Program-made: the position numbers and the translations under genes
NCBI RefSeq assembly: GCF_003569045.1
Contig: NZ_BFCB01000002.1
Span: 1 to 64,000, forward strand
Source: Aggregatilinea lenta
GTDB taxonomy: Bacteria > Chloroflexota > Anaerolineae > Aggregatilineales > Aggregatilineaceae
Reading direction: 5' to 3'
Length of the DNA: 64,000 nt
Shown: one piece after another, positions 1 to 9,792 of the stretch
Position numbering within the stretch: the first letter of the stretch is position 1
How the letters are laid out: each line of letters opens with the position of its first letter
The notes under the pieces: model-generated
Databases searched by the model: none
Told to the model about the DNA's origin: nothing
What the model saw: the letters and a program-made list of their open reading frames with translations, nothing else

Positions 1-486
1 TCGGTCTGCAACGACCGCACGGATGCCGAAAAGGCCGCGATCCTGGCCGCTGGCGTGCCCGAAGAGAACATCTTCCCCGTTCCGTACACCGGCGAATCGC
101 TGTCCGCACAGGACGCCGCTGGCCCCATCGTCACCGCCAATCCTGACGTCACCAACTGGATCGTGTTTGGCTGCAACGACGAAGGTGTGCTCGGTACGCT
201 GAATGCCCTGGCGACCGCCGGCATCAACCCCGACGACGTCATCGGCGTCGGTCTGGGCGCGTACGAAGCCTGCAAGCCGTGGGCGGCAGATCAGCCCTCC
301 GGCTTCAAGGCCGCGCTGTTCATCTCGGGCCTGGACGTCGGCACGACGGCGGCGCAGGTGCTCTACGACGCGGTAGCCAACGGTGTTGAGCCGCCCGCCG
401 AGACGTTTGCTCCCACCTCGATCGTGAATCCGTCCAACTACTTGGACACCATGGATTCCATCTCGCTGGCGAACTGCTCGCAGTAG
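1..486 (+). CDS. Sugar ABC transporter substrate-binding protein, C-terminal part (cut by window edge)
   Basis: The reading frame is open from the first base, so this is the last 161 residues of a longer protein; the start lies outside the window. The fragment looks like the C-terminal lobe of a periplasmic sugar-binding protein (PBP type 1). It has a WIVFGCNDEGVLG strand-loop where ligand contacts usually lie, followed by GVGLGAYEACKPW, GFKAALFISG and a final strand ending in VEPP. The order of these blocks resembles L-arabinose-binding protein AraF, but ligand specificity cannot be read reliably. It is followed after 98 bases by a sugar ATPase and a permease on the same strand, so it is the binding component of that transporter. 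A strong hairpin (501-531) follows the stop. Confidence is high for family, low for the sugar. Confidence 0.88.
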   Translation, partial: SVCNDRTDAEKAAILAAGVPEENIFPVPYTGESLSAQDAAGPIVTANPDVTNWIVFGCNDEGVLGTLNALATAGINPDDVIGVGLGAYEACKPWAADQPSGFKAALFISGLDVGTTAAQVLYDAVANGVEPPAETFAPTSIVNPSNYLDTMDSISLANCSQ

Positions 487-500
487 TTGCTAATCTTTCG

Positions 501-531
501 TCCGGGGGCAAGAGCAAGTCTTGCCCCCGGA
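501..531 (+). promoter_or_regulatory. Intercistronic hairpin after binding-protein gene
   Basis: Perfect inverted repeat with 13-bp arms (501-513 and 519-531) and a 5-base loop. No T-run follows, so it is unlikely to be a full intrinsic terminator. It sits 14 bases after the stop of the binding-protein gene and before the ATPase gene. This is where sugar-transporter operons often carry an RNA hairpin that protects the abundant binding-protein mRNA from 3' decay and lowers readthrough. Function is inferred from position. Confidence 0.7.
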
Positions 532-584
532 CCTGCACGATCATCACCTAATGTGGTGTGAACCTCGGAAGAGAGTATTTGGCC

Positions 585-2168
<1,584 letters not shown>

Positions 2169-2171
2169 CTT

Positions 2172-3320
2172 ATGAGCGCTGAACACGCTTCTCAAGCACC
2201 TATCAATCGATCGTTTATGACGAATATCGGCGGGGCTTTTCGCCGGAATATCAACCGCATCGGCGCGGATAACCTCTCGCTGATTCTGGCGCTGGTCATT
2301 CTGGTGTTCCTCATCACCGTGGTCAGCGGGTGGGCTGGCTACGACGGGGGCGACAAGTTCTTCTCCTGGCAAAACCTGATGAACAGCGTGGCCCAGGCCA
2401 TCGTGATCGTCGGTCTGCTGGCGATTGGCGAAACTGTGGTCATCGTCGCGGGCGGCCTCGACATCTCGGTCGGCTCCGTCGCCTCGATCGGCTCGGTCGT
2501 CGCGGCGTCCGTACTGGTCGGCGTGGGCACGTTCGGCTCGACGCTCCTGCCCACCGGCAACGTTGTCGTCGCGGTCCTTGCTGGCATCATCGCGGGCATG
2601 GTCGCGGGCGCGATCAACGGCTTCATCGTAACCGTCCTGCGCGTAAACCCCATCATCGCCACACTGGGCACCCTGGCCGCTTTCGCAGGCATCGCGTTCC
2701 TACTCGCGCCGGATGGCAAGCCGATCGGCGTGGTGACGCAGCCGGACTTCACCTGGCTGGCGCGGCACCGTCTCTTCACCGATGTTGGCATTCCCGATCT
2801 GAACGGCTCGGCGTGGACTGGCATCCCGGTGCTGACGGTGATCTTCGTCATCGTGACCATCATCATCCACATCCTGATGGCCTACACCGATTTCGGTCGC
2901 GCAATCTACGCGATCGGCGGTAACGAAGTCGCCGCCCGGCTGGCCGGTATCAGCCTCACCCGCATCCGTATCGGCATGTACATGATCTCCGGCGGTGTTG
3001 CTGGTCTGGCAGGTGTGCTGCTGACGGCACGCACCACATCCGGTAACCCGATCAATGGCGTCGGGCTGGAACTACAAGCGATCACGGCAGTCTTCCTGGG
3101 TGGCGCGGCCACGACCGGCGGCAAGGGCACCATCATCGGCACGTTCCTGGCGGTCATCTTGGTCGGCGTGCTCAACAACGGCATGAATCTGCTGGGCTTC
3201 AACACCTTCGTCCAGCGTGTCGCGCTCGGCCTGCTGCTGATCGGCGCGGTTGCGATTTCGCAGTGGCGTCAGGTGCGCGAGGAAAAAGTGCGCGCGCGGG
3301 CGCTCGCACTTCAGTCATAG
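2172..3320 (+). CDS. Sugar ABC transporter permease (RbsC/AraH type)
   Basis: Integral membrane channel subunit, 382 residues. Repeated long hydrophobic segments run from about residue 35 to 370. It has the family landmarks: GGLDISVGS after the third helix, NGFIVTVLRVNPIIATLGT in the middle, and a late cytoplasmic loop GRAIYAIGGNEVAARLAGI that contacts the ATPase. Translation starts 3 bases after the ATPase stop, so the two are almost certainly coupled. It is the last gene of this transporter before a strong terminator (3356-3391). The transported sugar is not determinable from the permease. Confidence 0.93.
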   Translation: MSAEHASQAPINRSFMTNIGGAFRRNINRIGADNLSLILALVILVFLITVVSGWAGYDGGDKFFSWQNLMNSVAQAIVIVGLLAIGETVVIVAGGLDISVGSVASIGSVVAASVLVGVGTFGSTLLPTGNVVVAVLAGIIAGMVAGAINGFIVTVLRVNPIIATLGTLAAFAGIAFLLAPDGKPIGVVTQPDFTWLARHRLFTDVGIPDLNGSAWTGIPVLTVIFVIVTIIIHILMAYTDFGRAIYAIGGNEVAARLAGISLTRIRIGMYMISGGVAGLAGVLLTARTTSGNPINGVGLELQAITAVFLGGAATTGGKGTIIGTFLAVILVGVLNNGMNLLGFNTFVQRVALGLLLIGAVAISQWRQVREEKVRARALALQS

Positions 3321-3355
3321 TCCGCAGCGGGCGGGCATACAGTTCTGATTTTTGG

Positions 3356-3391
3356 ACCAGGACGGGTCGCAGCTGGCTCGTCCTGGTTTTT
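3356..3391 (+). terminator. Rho-independent terminator
   Basis: Perfect 9-bp stem ACCAGGACG (3356-3364) paired with CGTCCTGGT (3379-3387), 14-base loop, then a run of five T. It closes the binding protein-ATPase-permease transcript and separates it from the two URO-D genes. Confidence 0.85.
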
Positions 3392-3517
3392 GAAAGCCCA
3401 AAATTGTTCGGGCGCTCGCAGCGGGCGCCCACCCCCTTCGACAGGCGCTCGACTCCATCGAGTTGCAGCAGTTCCCCATGTGAGTGCTGCTAGCCCATAC
3501 TGCAAAAGGAAAACGTG

Positions 3518-4615
3518 ATGGCTCAACAAGACTGGTGGAACGTAGAGCTGGCAGGCAAGCCGGATTTTGAGACAGCCATGAAGCGGCTCGAAGCGTGGTA
3601 CAACGGTGAAATCCTGGACCGCGTGCCGGTCCGGTTTGTTGCGCACAATGCCGCCTTCAACCTGGGCGGGACGGAAGGCCAGCGCCCGGCGGCGGAACAG
3701 AAGAAGCGCTGGTTCGAGGTGGAGCGCCGCGTGGATGACTATGTGAAGTCGATCGAGGGCAAGCGCTATCACGGCGAGACGTTCCCCATGTTCGACCCCA
3801 ACCTGGGACCGGATATCTACGCTGCGTTTTACGGCGCGGAGCTGACCTTTGGCGAGGTCACGTCCTGGTCGCACCCGGTCGTGCACGATTGGGACGACAT
3901 ACAGAAGCTCAAGCTGGACATGCACAACGAGTATTTCACCACCATCGAAGCCCTGATGCAGTGCGCTATCGAACGCTGCGCGGGCAAGTCGTTAGTGGGG
4001 TACACTGATCTTCACCCCGGCGAAGACTGCGCGATGGCGTGGCGCGGCATCGAGCGCTTCTGCCTCGATCTGGTCGAATACCCGGACGAGGCCAAGCAGC
4101 TTATTGAGATCGCCTCTGCTGACTTCCACCCGATCTTCGACCACTTCGACGCCATTCTGAAGGCTGGGAACATGCCTTCCATGTGCTGGATCGGGCTGCC
4201 CTCGTTCGGCAAGTTCCACGTGCCAAGCTGTGACTTTTCGGCCATGATCTCGTCGCGGCACTTCGTCGAGTTCAGCCTGCCGATCCTCAAACGCGAAGTT
4301 CAGGGCATGACGAACGTCGTCTACCACGTGGATGGGCACGGCGTCGCGCGCCACATCGATCACATCCTCAGCGTGCCGGAGGTCCAGGGCATCCAGTGGG
4401 TGCAGGACATGGGCACGGGCCGCCCGATCATGCAGTGGCTGCCGCTGATCAAAAAGGTCCAGGCGGCAGGCAAGGGCATCATCGTCGATTTGCAGGTGGA
4501 CGAGCTGGAAGCGTTCGTCGACGCGATGGAGCCGCAGGGCATCTTCCTGTGGGTCGGCACGGAGAACGAGGACGAACAACTGGCGATCATCAAGCGGCTG
4601 GAGAAGTGGCACTAG
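3518..4615 (+). CDS. URO-D superfamily protein (uroporphyrinogen decarboxylase-like)
   Basis: 365-residue soluble protein of the uroporphyrinogen decarboxylase/methyltransferase superfamily (TIM barrel). The URO-D-like end is recognisable from NVVYHVDGHGVARHI, the strand-ending IQWVQDMGTG and the C-terminal IFLWVGTENED. It lacks the N-terminal arginine-rich substrate pattern of true HemE, so heme synthesis is unlikely. Family members outside HemE include corrinoid methyltransferases and many uncharacterised enzymes in sugar operons. GTG (3515) and ATG (3518) are adjacent; ATG after AAAAGGAAA is preferred. It is followed by a second, shorter relative (4679-5767). Reaction unknown. Confidence 0.8.
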   Translation: MAQQDWWNVELAGKPDFETAMKRLEAWYNGEILDRVPVRFVAHNAAFNLGGTEGQRPAAEQKKRWFEVERRVDDYVKSIEGKRYHGETFPMFDPNLGPDIYAAFYGAELTFGEVTSWSHPVVHDWDDIQKLKLDMHNEYFTTIEALMQCAIERCAGKSLVGYTDLHPGEDCAMAWRGIERFCLDLVEYPDEAKQLIEIASADFHPIFDHFDAILKAGNMPSMCWIGLPSFGKFHVPSCDFSAMISSRHFVEFSLPILKREVQGMTNVVYHVDGHGVARHIDHILSVPEVQGIQWVQDMGTGRPIMQWLPLIKKVQAAGKGIIVDLQVDELEAFVDAMEPQGIFLWVGTENEDEQLAIIKRLEKWH

Positions 4616-4678
4616 GCGGCGAGCGAACCCCGGATCGGCGTGCATCTTCGAGTGACTAAACTTACAGGACAAGAGACG

Positions 4679-5767
4679 ATGAAGCACCGCGAACGAGTAG
4701 TCATGGCCCTTAACCACGAAAAGCCCGACCGCTGCCCGATGCAGATCAGCTTCACGCCGGAGTTTGTTGCGCGGCTGCGTGACGATATGCAGGTCGGCGG
4801 CGACACCCTGCACAACCCGCACGGCGGCGGCAACACGTACGCGTTGGAGCGCCTGCTCGACCAGGACATGCTGCTGACGTCAGTCGGCTGGGCGAACTCG
4901 TACTACCAGGACACCGAGCAGTACACGGACGAATGGGGCATCGGCTGGGGATCGAAAGAATATGTCACGCCGTTCGGCACGGGCCGCTACACCGAGATCG
5001 TCGGGCATCCGCTGGCCGAAGTCGATGCGGTCCGCGCGTACACCGCCCCGGACCCCACCCGCCCCGACCTGTACGAAGAAGCAGCGCGCGTGATCCACGA
5101 CTACAAGGATGAGTATTGGATCGTCGGCGTCACGGTGACGACCATCTTCGAGGCGGCCTGGGCGCTACGCGGCTTGCAGCAAATGCTGATCGATCTGGTG
5201 GAAGATCCCGATCTGGCCGACGAGATCCTGGAATTCCCCTACCGCTACCACCTCGCCGCCGCGCGCAAGCTGGTGGAGATGGGCGTGGACATGATCTGGA
5301 CGGGTGACGACATTGGCACGCAGAACGGCATGCTGATCTCGCCGCGCATGTGGAGGCGCTTTCTCAAGCCGCGCATGGCGACCTTCATCGCGGAACTGAA
5401 GTCAATCAACCCCGACATCAAGGTGGCCTACCACTCGGACGGCGACATCAGCCCGATCATCCCGGACCTGATCGAGATCGGCCTGGACGTGCTCAACCCG
5501 ATCCAGCCTGCGTGCATGAATCCCGACGACCTGGAACGCCAGTATGGGGACAGGTTGTGCTTCTGGGGGTCCGTCGACGAGCAGTACACGCTGCCGATGG
5601 GATCGCCCGACTACGTGAAGGCGGAAGTCATCGAGCGCCTGAAGACGCTGGGGCGTCGCGGCGGCCTGATCCTCGGCCCGACGCACCACGTCCAGCTCGA
5701 CACGCCGCTCGAAAACTTCTGGGCGATGGTCAACACGATCAAGGATACGCCTTACAGCGCGCTCTAG
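4679..5767 (+). CDS. URO-D superfamily protein, second copy
   Basis: 362 residues, same superfamily as the preceding gene but clearly diverged. It begins MKHRERVVMALNHEKPDRCP, the classic start of URO-D-like proteins. It continues with GVDMIWTGDDIGTQNGMLIS, VAYHSDGDISPIIPDLIEIG and the HVQLDTPLENFWAM end. The DGD and ILGPTHHVQ segments line the presumed active site of URO-D-like methyltransferases. An upstream in-frame start at 4640 is possible, but 4679 has AGGACAAGAG before it and the correct family N-terminus. It probably shares a transcript with 3518-4615 (63-base gap). The role is unassigned; the association with a sugar importer and an aldo/keto reductase suggests modified-sugar metabolism, which is inference. 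Confidence 0.82.
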   Translation: MKHRERVVMALNHEKPDRCPMQISFTPEFVARLRDDMQVGGDTLHNPHGGGNTYALERLLDQDMLLTSVGWANSYYQDTEQYTDEWGIGWGSKEYVTPFGTGRYTEIVGHPLAEVDAVRAYTAPDPTRPDLYEEAARVIHDYKDEYWIVGVTVTTIFEAAWALRGLQQMLIDLVEDPDLADEILEFPYRYHLAAARKLVEMGVDMIWTGDDIGTQNGMLISPRMWRRFLKPRMATFIAELKSINPDIKVAYHSDGDISPIIPDLIEIGLDVLNPIQPACMNPDDLERQYGDRLCFWGSVDEQYTLPMGSPDYVKAEVIERLKTLGRRGGLILGPTHHVQLDTPLENFWAMVNTIKDTPYSAL

Positions 5768-5866
5768 CGCCGGATCTACCTCGCTCACGGCAGGGCGCGG
5801 CACCGTTGTGCGCTGTGCCCTGCGTTCAGGCTCACCACATTTCACGCCTCGCCAACCGAACGAGGC

Positions 5867-5897
5867 TTGACTTCGAGCGCGCTCGAACTTGTATAGT
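5867..5897 (+). promoter_or_regulatory. Sigma-70-type promoter with embedded palindromic operator
   Basis: TTGACT (5867-5872), 19-base spacer, TATAGT (5892-5897), about 40 bases before the aldo/keto reductase start. The spacer contains a perfect 16-bp palindrome TTCGAGCGCGCTCGAA (5872-5887) centred on CG, the form expected of a LacI-family operator. A repressor bound there would block RNA polymerase directly. Which repressor acts is not known; one LacI-type gene is at 35152-36177. Confidence 0.62.
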
Positions 5898-5938
5898 GGT
5901 AACATCACGCGTTATGTACCAACAGAGGAGACATTAGC

Positions 5939-6946
5939 ATGGCGACGACACGGTTAATGCGCACCCTGGGGCGCTCTGGCATCGAGGTAAGCGCGTTAGG
6001 CCTGGGTTGCTGGGCCATCGGCGGGCCGTTCTGGGCAAGCGATGGCACCGCTGCCGGTTGGGGCGAAGTGGACGACGACGAATCGGTCCGCGCCATCCAT
6101 CACGGCCTGGAGCTGGGCCTGAACTTCCTTGACACGGCGAACGTCTATGGCACCGGGCACAGCGAGCGCGTCGTGGCGCGCGCCGTCGAGGACCGCCGCG
6201 ATCAGGTCGTGATCGCGACCAAGTTCGGCAACCTCTTCGACGAATCCACGCGCCAGATCACCGGATCGAGCGCCGCGCCGGACGACATCCGCAGCGCGTG
6301 CGAAGCCTCGCTGCGCCGCCTGAACACGGACTACATCGACCTCTACCAGCTCCACATCAACGACTACCCGGCGGACAAAGCGGGCATCGTGCGCGACACG
6401 CTGGAGAGCCTCGTCGCGGAAGGCAAGATCCGTGCCTATGGCTGGAGTACCGACTTCCCGGAGCGGGCGCGCGTCTTCGCCGAGGGGCCGCATTGCGCGT
6501 CGATCCAGCTCAACGAAAACGTGCTGGAAGACAACGCCGCCGTAATCGCGCTTTGCGAGCAGTTCAATCTCGCGGCGATCAACCGGGGACCGCTGGCGAT
6601 GGGACTGCTAACTGGCAAGTACAACGCCAGCTCCAAGCTGGCCTCGGACGACGTGCGCGGCGACCGCAGCCCGGCGTGGATGGCCTATTTCAAGGACGGC
6701 AAGCCCAGCCCGGAGTGGCTGCAAAAGCTCGACGCGATCCGCGAAATCCTCACCAGCGAAGGCCGTACCCTGGCCCAGGGTGCGCTGGCGTGGTTGTGGG
6801 CGCGCAGCCCGCAGACTCTGCCGATCCCCGGCTTCCGCACCGTCGCGCAGGTGGACGAGAACGCAAGGGCGATGCAGTACGGCCCGCTCCAGCCGGATCA
6901 AATGCGCGAGATTGACGCGCTGCTGGCCCGCGAGCCGGTCGCCTGA
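5939..6946 (+). CDS. Aldo/keto reductase
   Basis: 335-residue cytoplasmic NAD(P)H-dependent oxidoreductase with a TIM-barrel fold. The catalytic tetrad is visible: Asp and Tyr in FLDTANVYGTGHSE, Lys in VIATKFGN and His in LYQLHINDY. The N-terminus MRTLGRSGIEVSALGLGCW is typical, as is the C-terminal IPGFRTVAQVDENARAM cofactor-binding region. Start ATG 5939 has AGAGGAG just upstream. It has its own promoter and palindromic operator, so it is inducible apart from the URO-D pair. Family members reduce aldehydes or oxidise sugars; a sugar or sugar-aldehyde substrate is likely from context but not shown. Confidence 0.92.
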   Translation: MATTRLMRTLGRSGIEVSALGLGCWAIGGPFWASDGTAAGWGEVDDDESVRAIHHGLELGLNFLDTANVYGTGHSERVVARAVEDRRDQVVIATKFGNLFDESTRQITGSSAAPDDIRSACEASLRRLNTDYIDLYQLHINDYPADKAGIVRDTLESLVAEGKIRAYGWSTDFPERARVFAEGPHCASIQLNENVLEDNAAVIALCEQFNLAAINRGPLAMGLLTGKYNASSKLASDDVRGDRSPAWMAYFKDGKPSPEWLQKLDAIREILTSEGRTLAQGALAWLWARSPQTLPIPGFRTVAQVDENARAMQYGPLQPDQMREIDALLAREPVA

Positions 6947-6975
6947 GCGGCTCACACATCATTCTGCGACAATAG

Positions 6976-7013
6976 CGAGCCGGGTTCCACCGTCCCACGC
7001 GGCACCCGGCTCG
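6976..7013 (+). terminator. Probable terminator hairpin after aldo/keto reductase
   Basis: Perfect 10-bp stem CGAGCCGGGT (6976-6985) with ACCCGGCTCG (7004-7013), 18-base loop, 30 bases after the reductase stop. The following sequence is only weakly T-rich, so termination may be partial. Confidence 0.5.
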
Positions 7014-7155
7014 TGCTTCCAAACGCCCTCCCGACTCAGCCCCATTGCGGTACACTTGCTCATTACATGCCATGACGACCGTATAACGGGCGGTAGGCTC
7101 ATCCGTACAGCGGCGGTGCGGGGCCAGTGCGCCGAGCCTGGGAGGAATTGCGATC

Positions 7156-7866
7156 ATGATCGACCAGACAAACCCGTTCCACATCCTGTTGATCGAAGAC
7201 GACGACGCGGTCGCCCAGAGCCTGCAAGACGGCCTGGAACGCGAGGGTTTCACCGTCGCGTGGGAACCGACTGGCCACGAGGGCATCCAGTACGCACGCG
7301 AGCATAACCCGCACCTGATCATCCTCGACATCCGGTTGCCGGACGGGTCCGGGGTGGATTTCTGCCGCCAGATGCGCCAACTCAAGCTGCACCAGCCCAT
7401 CCTGATGTTGACCGTGCAGCGCGACGAGATCGACAAGGTGCTAGGCCTGGAAATGGGCGCGGACGACTACATGACCAAGCCCTACAGCCTGCGCGAACTG
7501 CTGTCGCGCCTGCGCGCGCTGCTGCGCCGGGCCTATGGTGAGCTATCCACCATCAACGGCGGCGATATCCTGTACGTGGCTGATCTGGTGCTGGATCGCG
7601 CCAGCGGCCAGGTGTGGCGCGGCAACGATCTGGTCAACCTGACGCCAATCGAGTTCAGGCTGCTGACCTACTTCGCACAGAATCGGGGCCAGGCCCTCAG
7701 CCGCCGCCAGATCCTCGACGCGGTGTGGGGCTACAGCGCCGAAGTCGAAAGCGACCGCACCGTGAACGTGCACATCCGCCGCCTGCGCGAGAAGGTCGAG
7801 CCGGACCCCGACCAGCCGAGCATCATCCTGACCGTGCCGGGCATCGGCTACCGCTTCGCAGGCTGA
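7156..7866 (+). CDS. OmpR/PhoB-family response regulator
   Basis: 236-residue cytoplasmic transcription regulator. The receiver domain (about 8-125) has the acidic pocket IEDDD, the phosphoacceptor Asp58 in IILDIRLPDG and the conserved Lys108 in YMTKPYS. The C-terminal winged helix (about 135-235) has the recognition region LSRRQILDAVWG and the RTVNVHIRRLREKV helix ending in GIGYRF. GGAGGAA precedes the ATG. It pairs with the histidine kinase at 7996. Its likely targets are the 11-bp phased box arrays at 7926-7952 and 9707-9733. Confidence 0.95.
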   Translation: MIDQTNPFHILLIEDDDAVAQSLQDGLEREGFTVAWEPTGHEGIQYAREHNPHLIILDIRLPDGSGVDFCRQMRQLKLHQPILMLTVQRDEIDKVLGLEMGADDYMTKPYSLRELLSRLRALLRRAYGELSTINGGDILYVADLVLDRASGQVWRGNDLVNLTPIEFRLLTYFAQNRGQALSRRQILDAVWGYSAEVESDRTVNVHIRRLREKVEPDPDQPSIILTVPGIGYRFAG

Positions 7867-7925
7867 TCACCCAGCCGGTCCGCCGCCTGTATACGATCCG
7901 CTCTGGGTCCGGCGGTTAAGAAATC

Positions 7926-7952
7926 GTAACCGCGCCGAAACCCGGCTGTGAC
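7926..7952 (+). promoter_or_regulatory. 11-bp phased direct repeats, OmpR-type box, before kinase gene
   Basis: Three half-sites at exact 11-base steps: GTAAC (7926), GAAAC (7937) and GTGAC (7948), with a weaker GTTAA 11 bases before (7915). The array ends 43 bases before the kinase start. OmpR/PhoB-family dimers bind tandem half-sites on an 11-bp period. The same arrangement recurs before the double binding-protein gene at 9793, so the adjacent regulator is the natural candidate. Binding is inferred. Confidence 0.6.
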
Positions 7953-7995
7953 CTCGATCCAGCAGAGTAGCGCAACCATCGAAAGGGACAAGACG

Positions 7996-9696
7996 ATGCG
8001 ACTTCACTCTATCCGCTGGAGACTGACCTTCAGTTATGCCGCCATAGCGTGTCTGGCCGCCCTCGCGTTGGGGACCGTCTTGCTCAGCACGATGCGCGGC
8101 TACTATGCCGGGAAAGAACGCGCCTATCTCACCGCCAATGCCGAGAGCTTCGAAGCGCTGCTCACCACCGCCTCCGCCGAAAACGTGCCCATCAGTGCGC
8201 TGCAGCCCCAGCTCAAAAATCTGGCGTTCTTCGCCAACGTGCGCGTGCGCGTGATCGACGGCCAGGGCTTCGCGCTGGTCGATACGGGCAATCCTGACGA
8301 TCCGTACGTGATCTCGTTCGTGTATGCCGCGTCCGATCACGTCATGGATAATCTGCGCTTCGAGACCATCTCGCTCGCCCCGGTTACGGCGACGGGCGCG
8401 AGCAACGCACAGGGCGGCGGTGCGGTCGCGTCGGCATCCGGTGACCTATGGCAGGTCAGCATCCCTCCCGATGCCACTGTCTATCCCTCAACCGGCTACG
8501 TCCCGCTGCTCCAATCCCAGCTTGGCACGCAGGTCGGTCAAGCGCCCGCCGGGGCCAACGAAACCATTCAAGCCCCGGCAGCCAAGTCCGAGGGGACGAT
8601 CAACGTGGTGTCCACCCTGCCCCTATCGAGCACGTTTTACGGCTTCGCGCTGGGGGACGGGGTCAGCAGTCGCAAGGACATAGACGTCATGCGGCGCTCC
8701 AGCCAGGAAGTTGAGAGCACTATTGTCGGTGCCAATCAGGGGCGCGTCGCCACGCTCGTGCTGTCGGACGGTCCCGCCTACGGCAGCGACATCGTGCAAA
8801 GCACGGCGCGCGGCTGGCTGCTTGCCAGCAGCATCGCCATTTTGCTGGCAGCGGCAGCCGGCTGGATCGTCAGCTACCAGATCAGCAAGCCGCTGCTGGC
8901 ACTGACCGAAGCCACCACTAACATGATGGCGGGCGACCTGTCCACACGGGCCAACATCGCGCGGCGCGACGAGCTTGGCGTGCTGGCGCTGTCGTTTAAC
9001 GCCATGGCCGACCAGATCCAGGAAATCGTCGTCACGCTGCAACGCTTCGTCGCGGACGCCGCCCACGAGCTGCATACGCCGCTCACCGCGCTGCGCACCA
9101 GCCTGGAAGTGGCCCAACGTGAAGCGCCCTCCGCAGCCATGCAGCGCGCCCACGAGCAGGTGATCCGCCTGGAACGCCTGACCGATGGCCTGCTCGAACT
9201 ATCCCGCGTCGAGGCCAGGTCGGGCGGGGAGCCGCCTACCCCCGTCGACCTGGGTCTGTTGATCCGGTCCACCAGTGAGCTGTACGCCTCGCGTGCCGAA
9301 CAGGCCAATCTCAACTACGCGCTGTCCCTGCCCGACGACTCGCCGCGCGTGCTCGGTTTTGCCGGACAGTTGGGCGGCGTCATCGCCAACCTGATGGACA
9401 ATGCAATCAAGTTCACACCCGCTGGCGGCAGCGTTTCCCTGACTCTGCGCACCGTGGATCAATACGTGGAGATGATCGTGCTTGATACGGGCATCGGCAT
9501 CCCTGCCGACGACCTGCCACAGTTGTTCGAGCGCTTCCGCCGGGGCCACAACGCGGTTCACTACCCCGGCAGCGGTCTGGGACTAGCCATCGCGAAGGCG
9601 ATCGTCAGGGCGCACGGCGGCACGATCGCGGCGGAAAGCGGGGACGGCGGCACGACGATCACCGTGCGGCTGCCGCAAGCTCCCGCCCCGCCCTGA
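7996..9696 (+). CDS. Membrane sensor histidine kinase
   Basis: 566 residues. A first transmembrane helix (about 10-32) and a second (about 274-296) enclose a large extracytoplasmic sensor of roughly 240 residues with no family I recognise. It contains a TGASNAQGGGAVASAS low-complexity stretch. Next come a HAMP domain, then HisKA with H357 in DAAHELHTPL, and an HATPase domain with N-box NLMDNAIKFTPAGG, G1 LDTGIGIP and G2 GSGLGLAIAKAI. An upstream GTG at 7948 is in frame, but ATG 7996 follows GAAAGGGAC and gives the proper N-terminal helix. It is partner to the response regulator upstream. The double solute-binding protein next to it could present ligands to this sensor. Confidence 0.93.
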   Translation: MRLHSIRWRLTFSYAAIACLAALALGTVLLSTMRGYYAGKERAYLTANAESFEALLTTASAENVPISALQPQLKNLAFFANVRVRVIDGQGFALVDTGNPDDPYVISFVYAASDHVMDNLRFETISLAPVTATGASNAQGGGAVASASGDLWQVSIPPDATVYPSTGYVPLLQSQLGTQVGQAPAGANETIQAPAAKSEGTINVVSTLPLSSTFYGFALGDGVSSRKDIDVMRRSSQEVESTIVGANQGRVATLVLSDGPAYGSDIVQSTARGWLLASSIAILLAAAAGWIVSYQISKPLLALTEATTNMMAGDLSTRANIARRDELGVLALSFNAMADQIQEIVVTLQRFVADAAHELHTPLTALRTSLEVAQREAPSAAMQRAHEQVIRLERLTDGLLELSRVEARSGGEPPTPVDLGLLIRSTSELYASRAEQANLNYALSLPDDSPRVLGFAGQLGGVIANLMDNAIKFTPAGGSVSLTLRTVDQYVEMIVLDTGIGIPADDLPQLFERFRRGHNAVHYPGSGLGLAIAKAIVRAHGGTIAAESGDGGTTITVRLPQAPAPP

Positions 9697-9706
9697 TTAC
9701 GAAACC

Positions 9707-9733
9707 TTAACTTCCCCGGAACCCCACCGCAAC
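9707..9733 (+). promoter_or_regulatory. 11-bp phased direct repeats before double binding-protein gene
   Basis: Three half-sites at exact 11-base steps: TTAAC (9707), GGAAC (9718) and GCAAC (9729), ending 59 bases before the start at 9793. The pattern and orientation match the array at 7926-7952. It is a probable binding site for the response regulator 7156-7866, which would put the binding protein under control of the neighbouring two-component system. Confidence 0.6.
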
Positions 9734-9792
9734 CTGCCGCCCGCACAGTAGAGCACAGTTATCTACCCCTCCCTTTAGCGTAAGGAGAAACG

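Noticed and set aside
3411-3460. Second hairpin GGGCGC/GCGCCC and a CTCGA/TCGAG repeat before the first URO-D gene
   Set aside because: Arms are five to six GC-rich bases, expected often by chance in this sequence; no promoter could be aligned to it.
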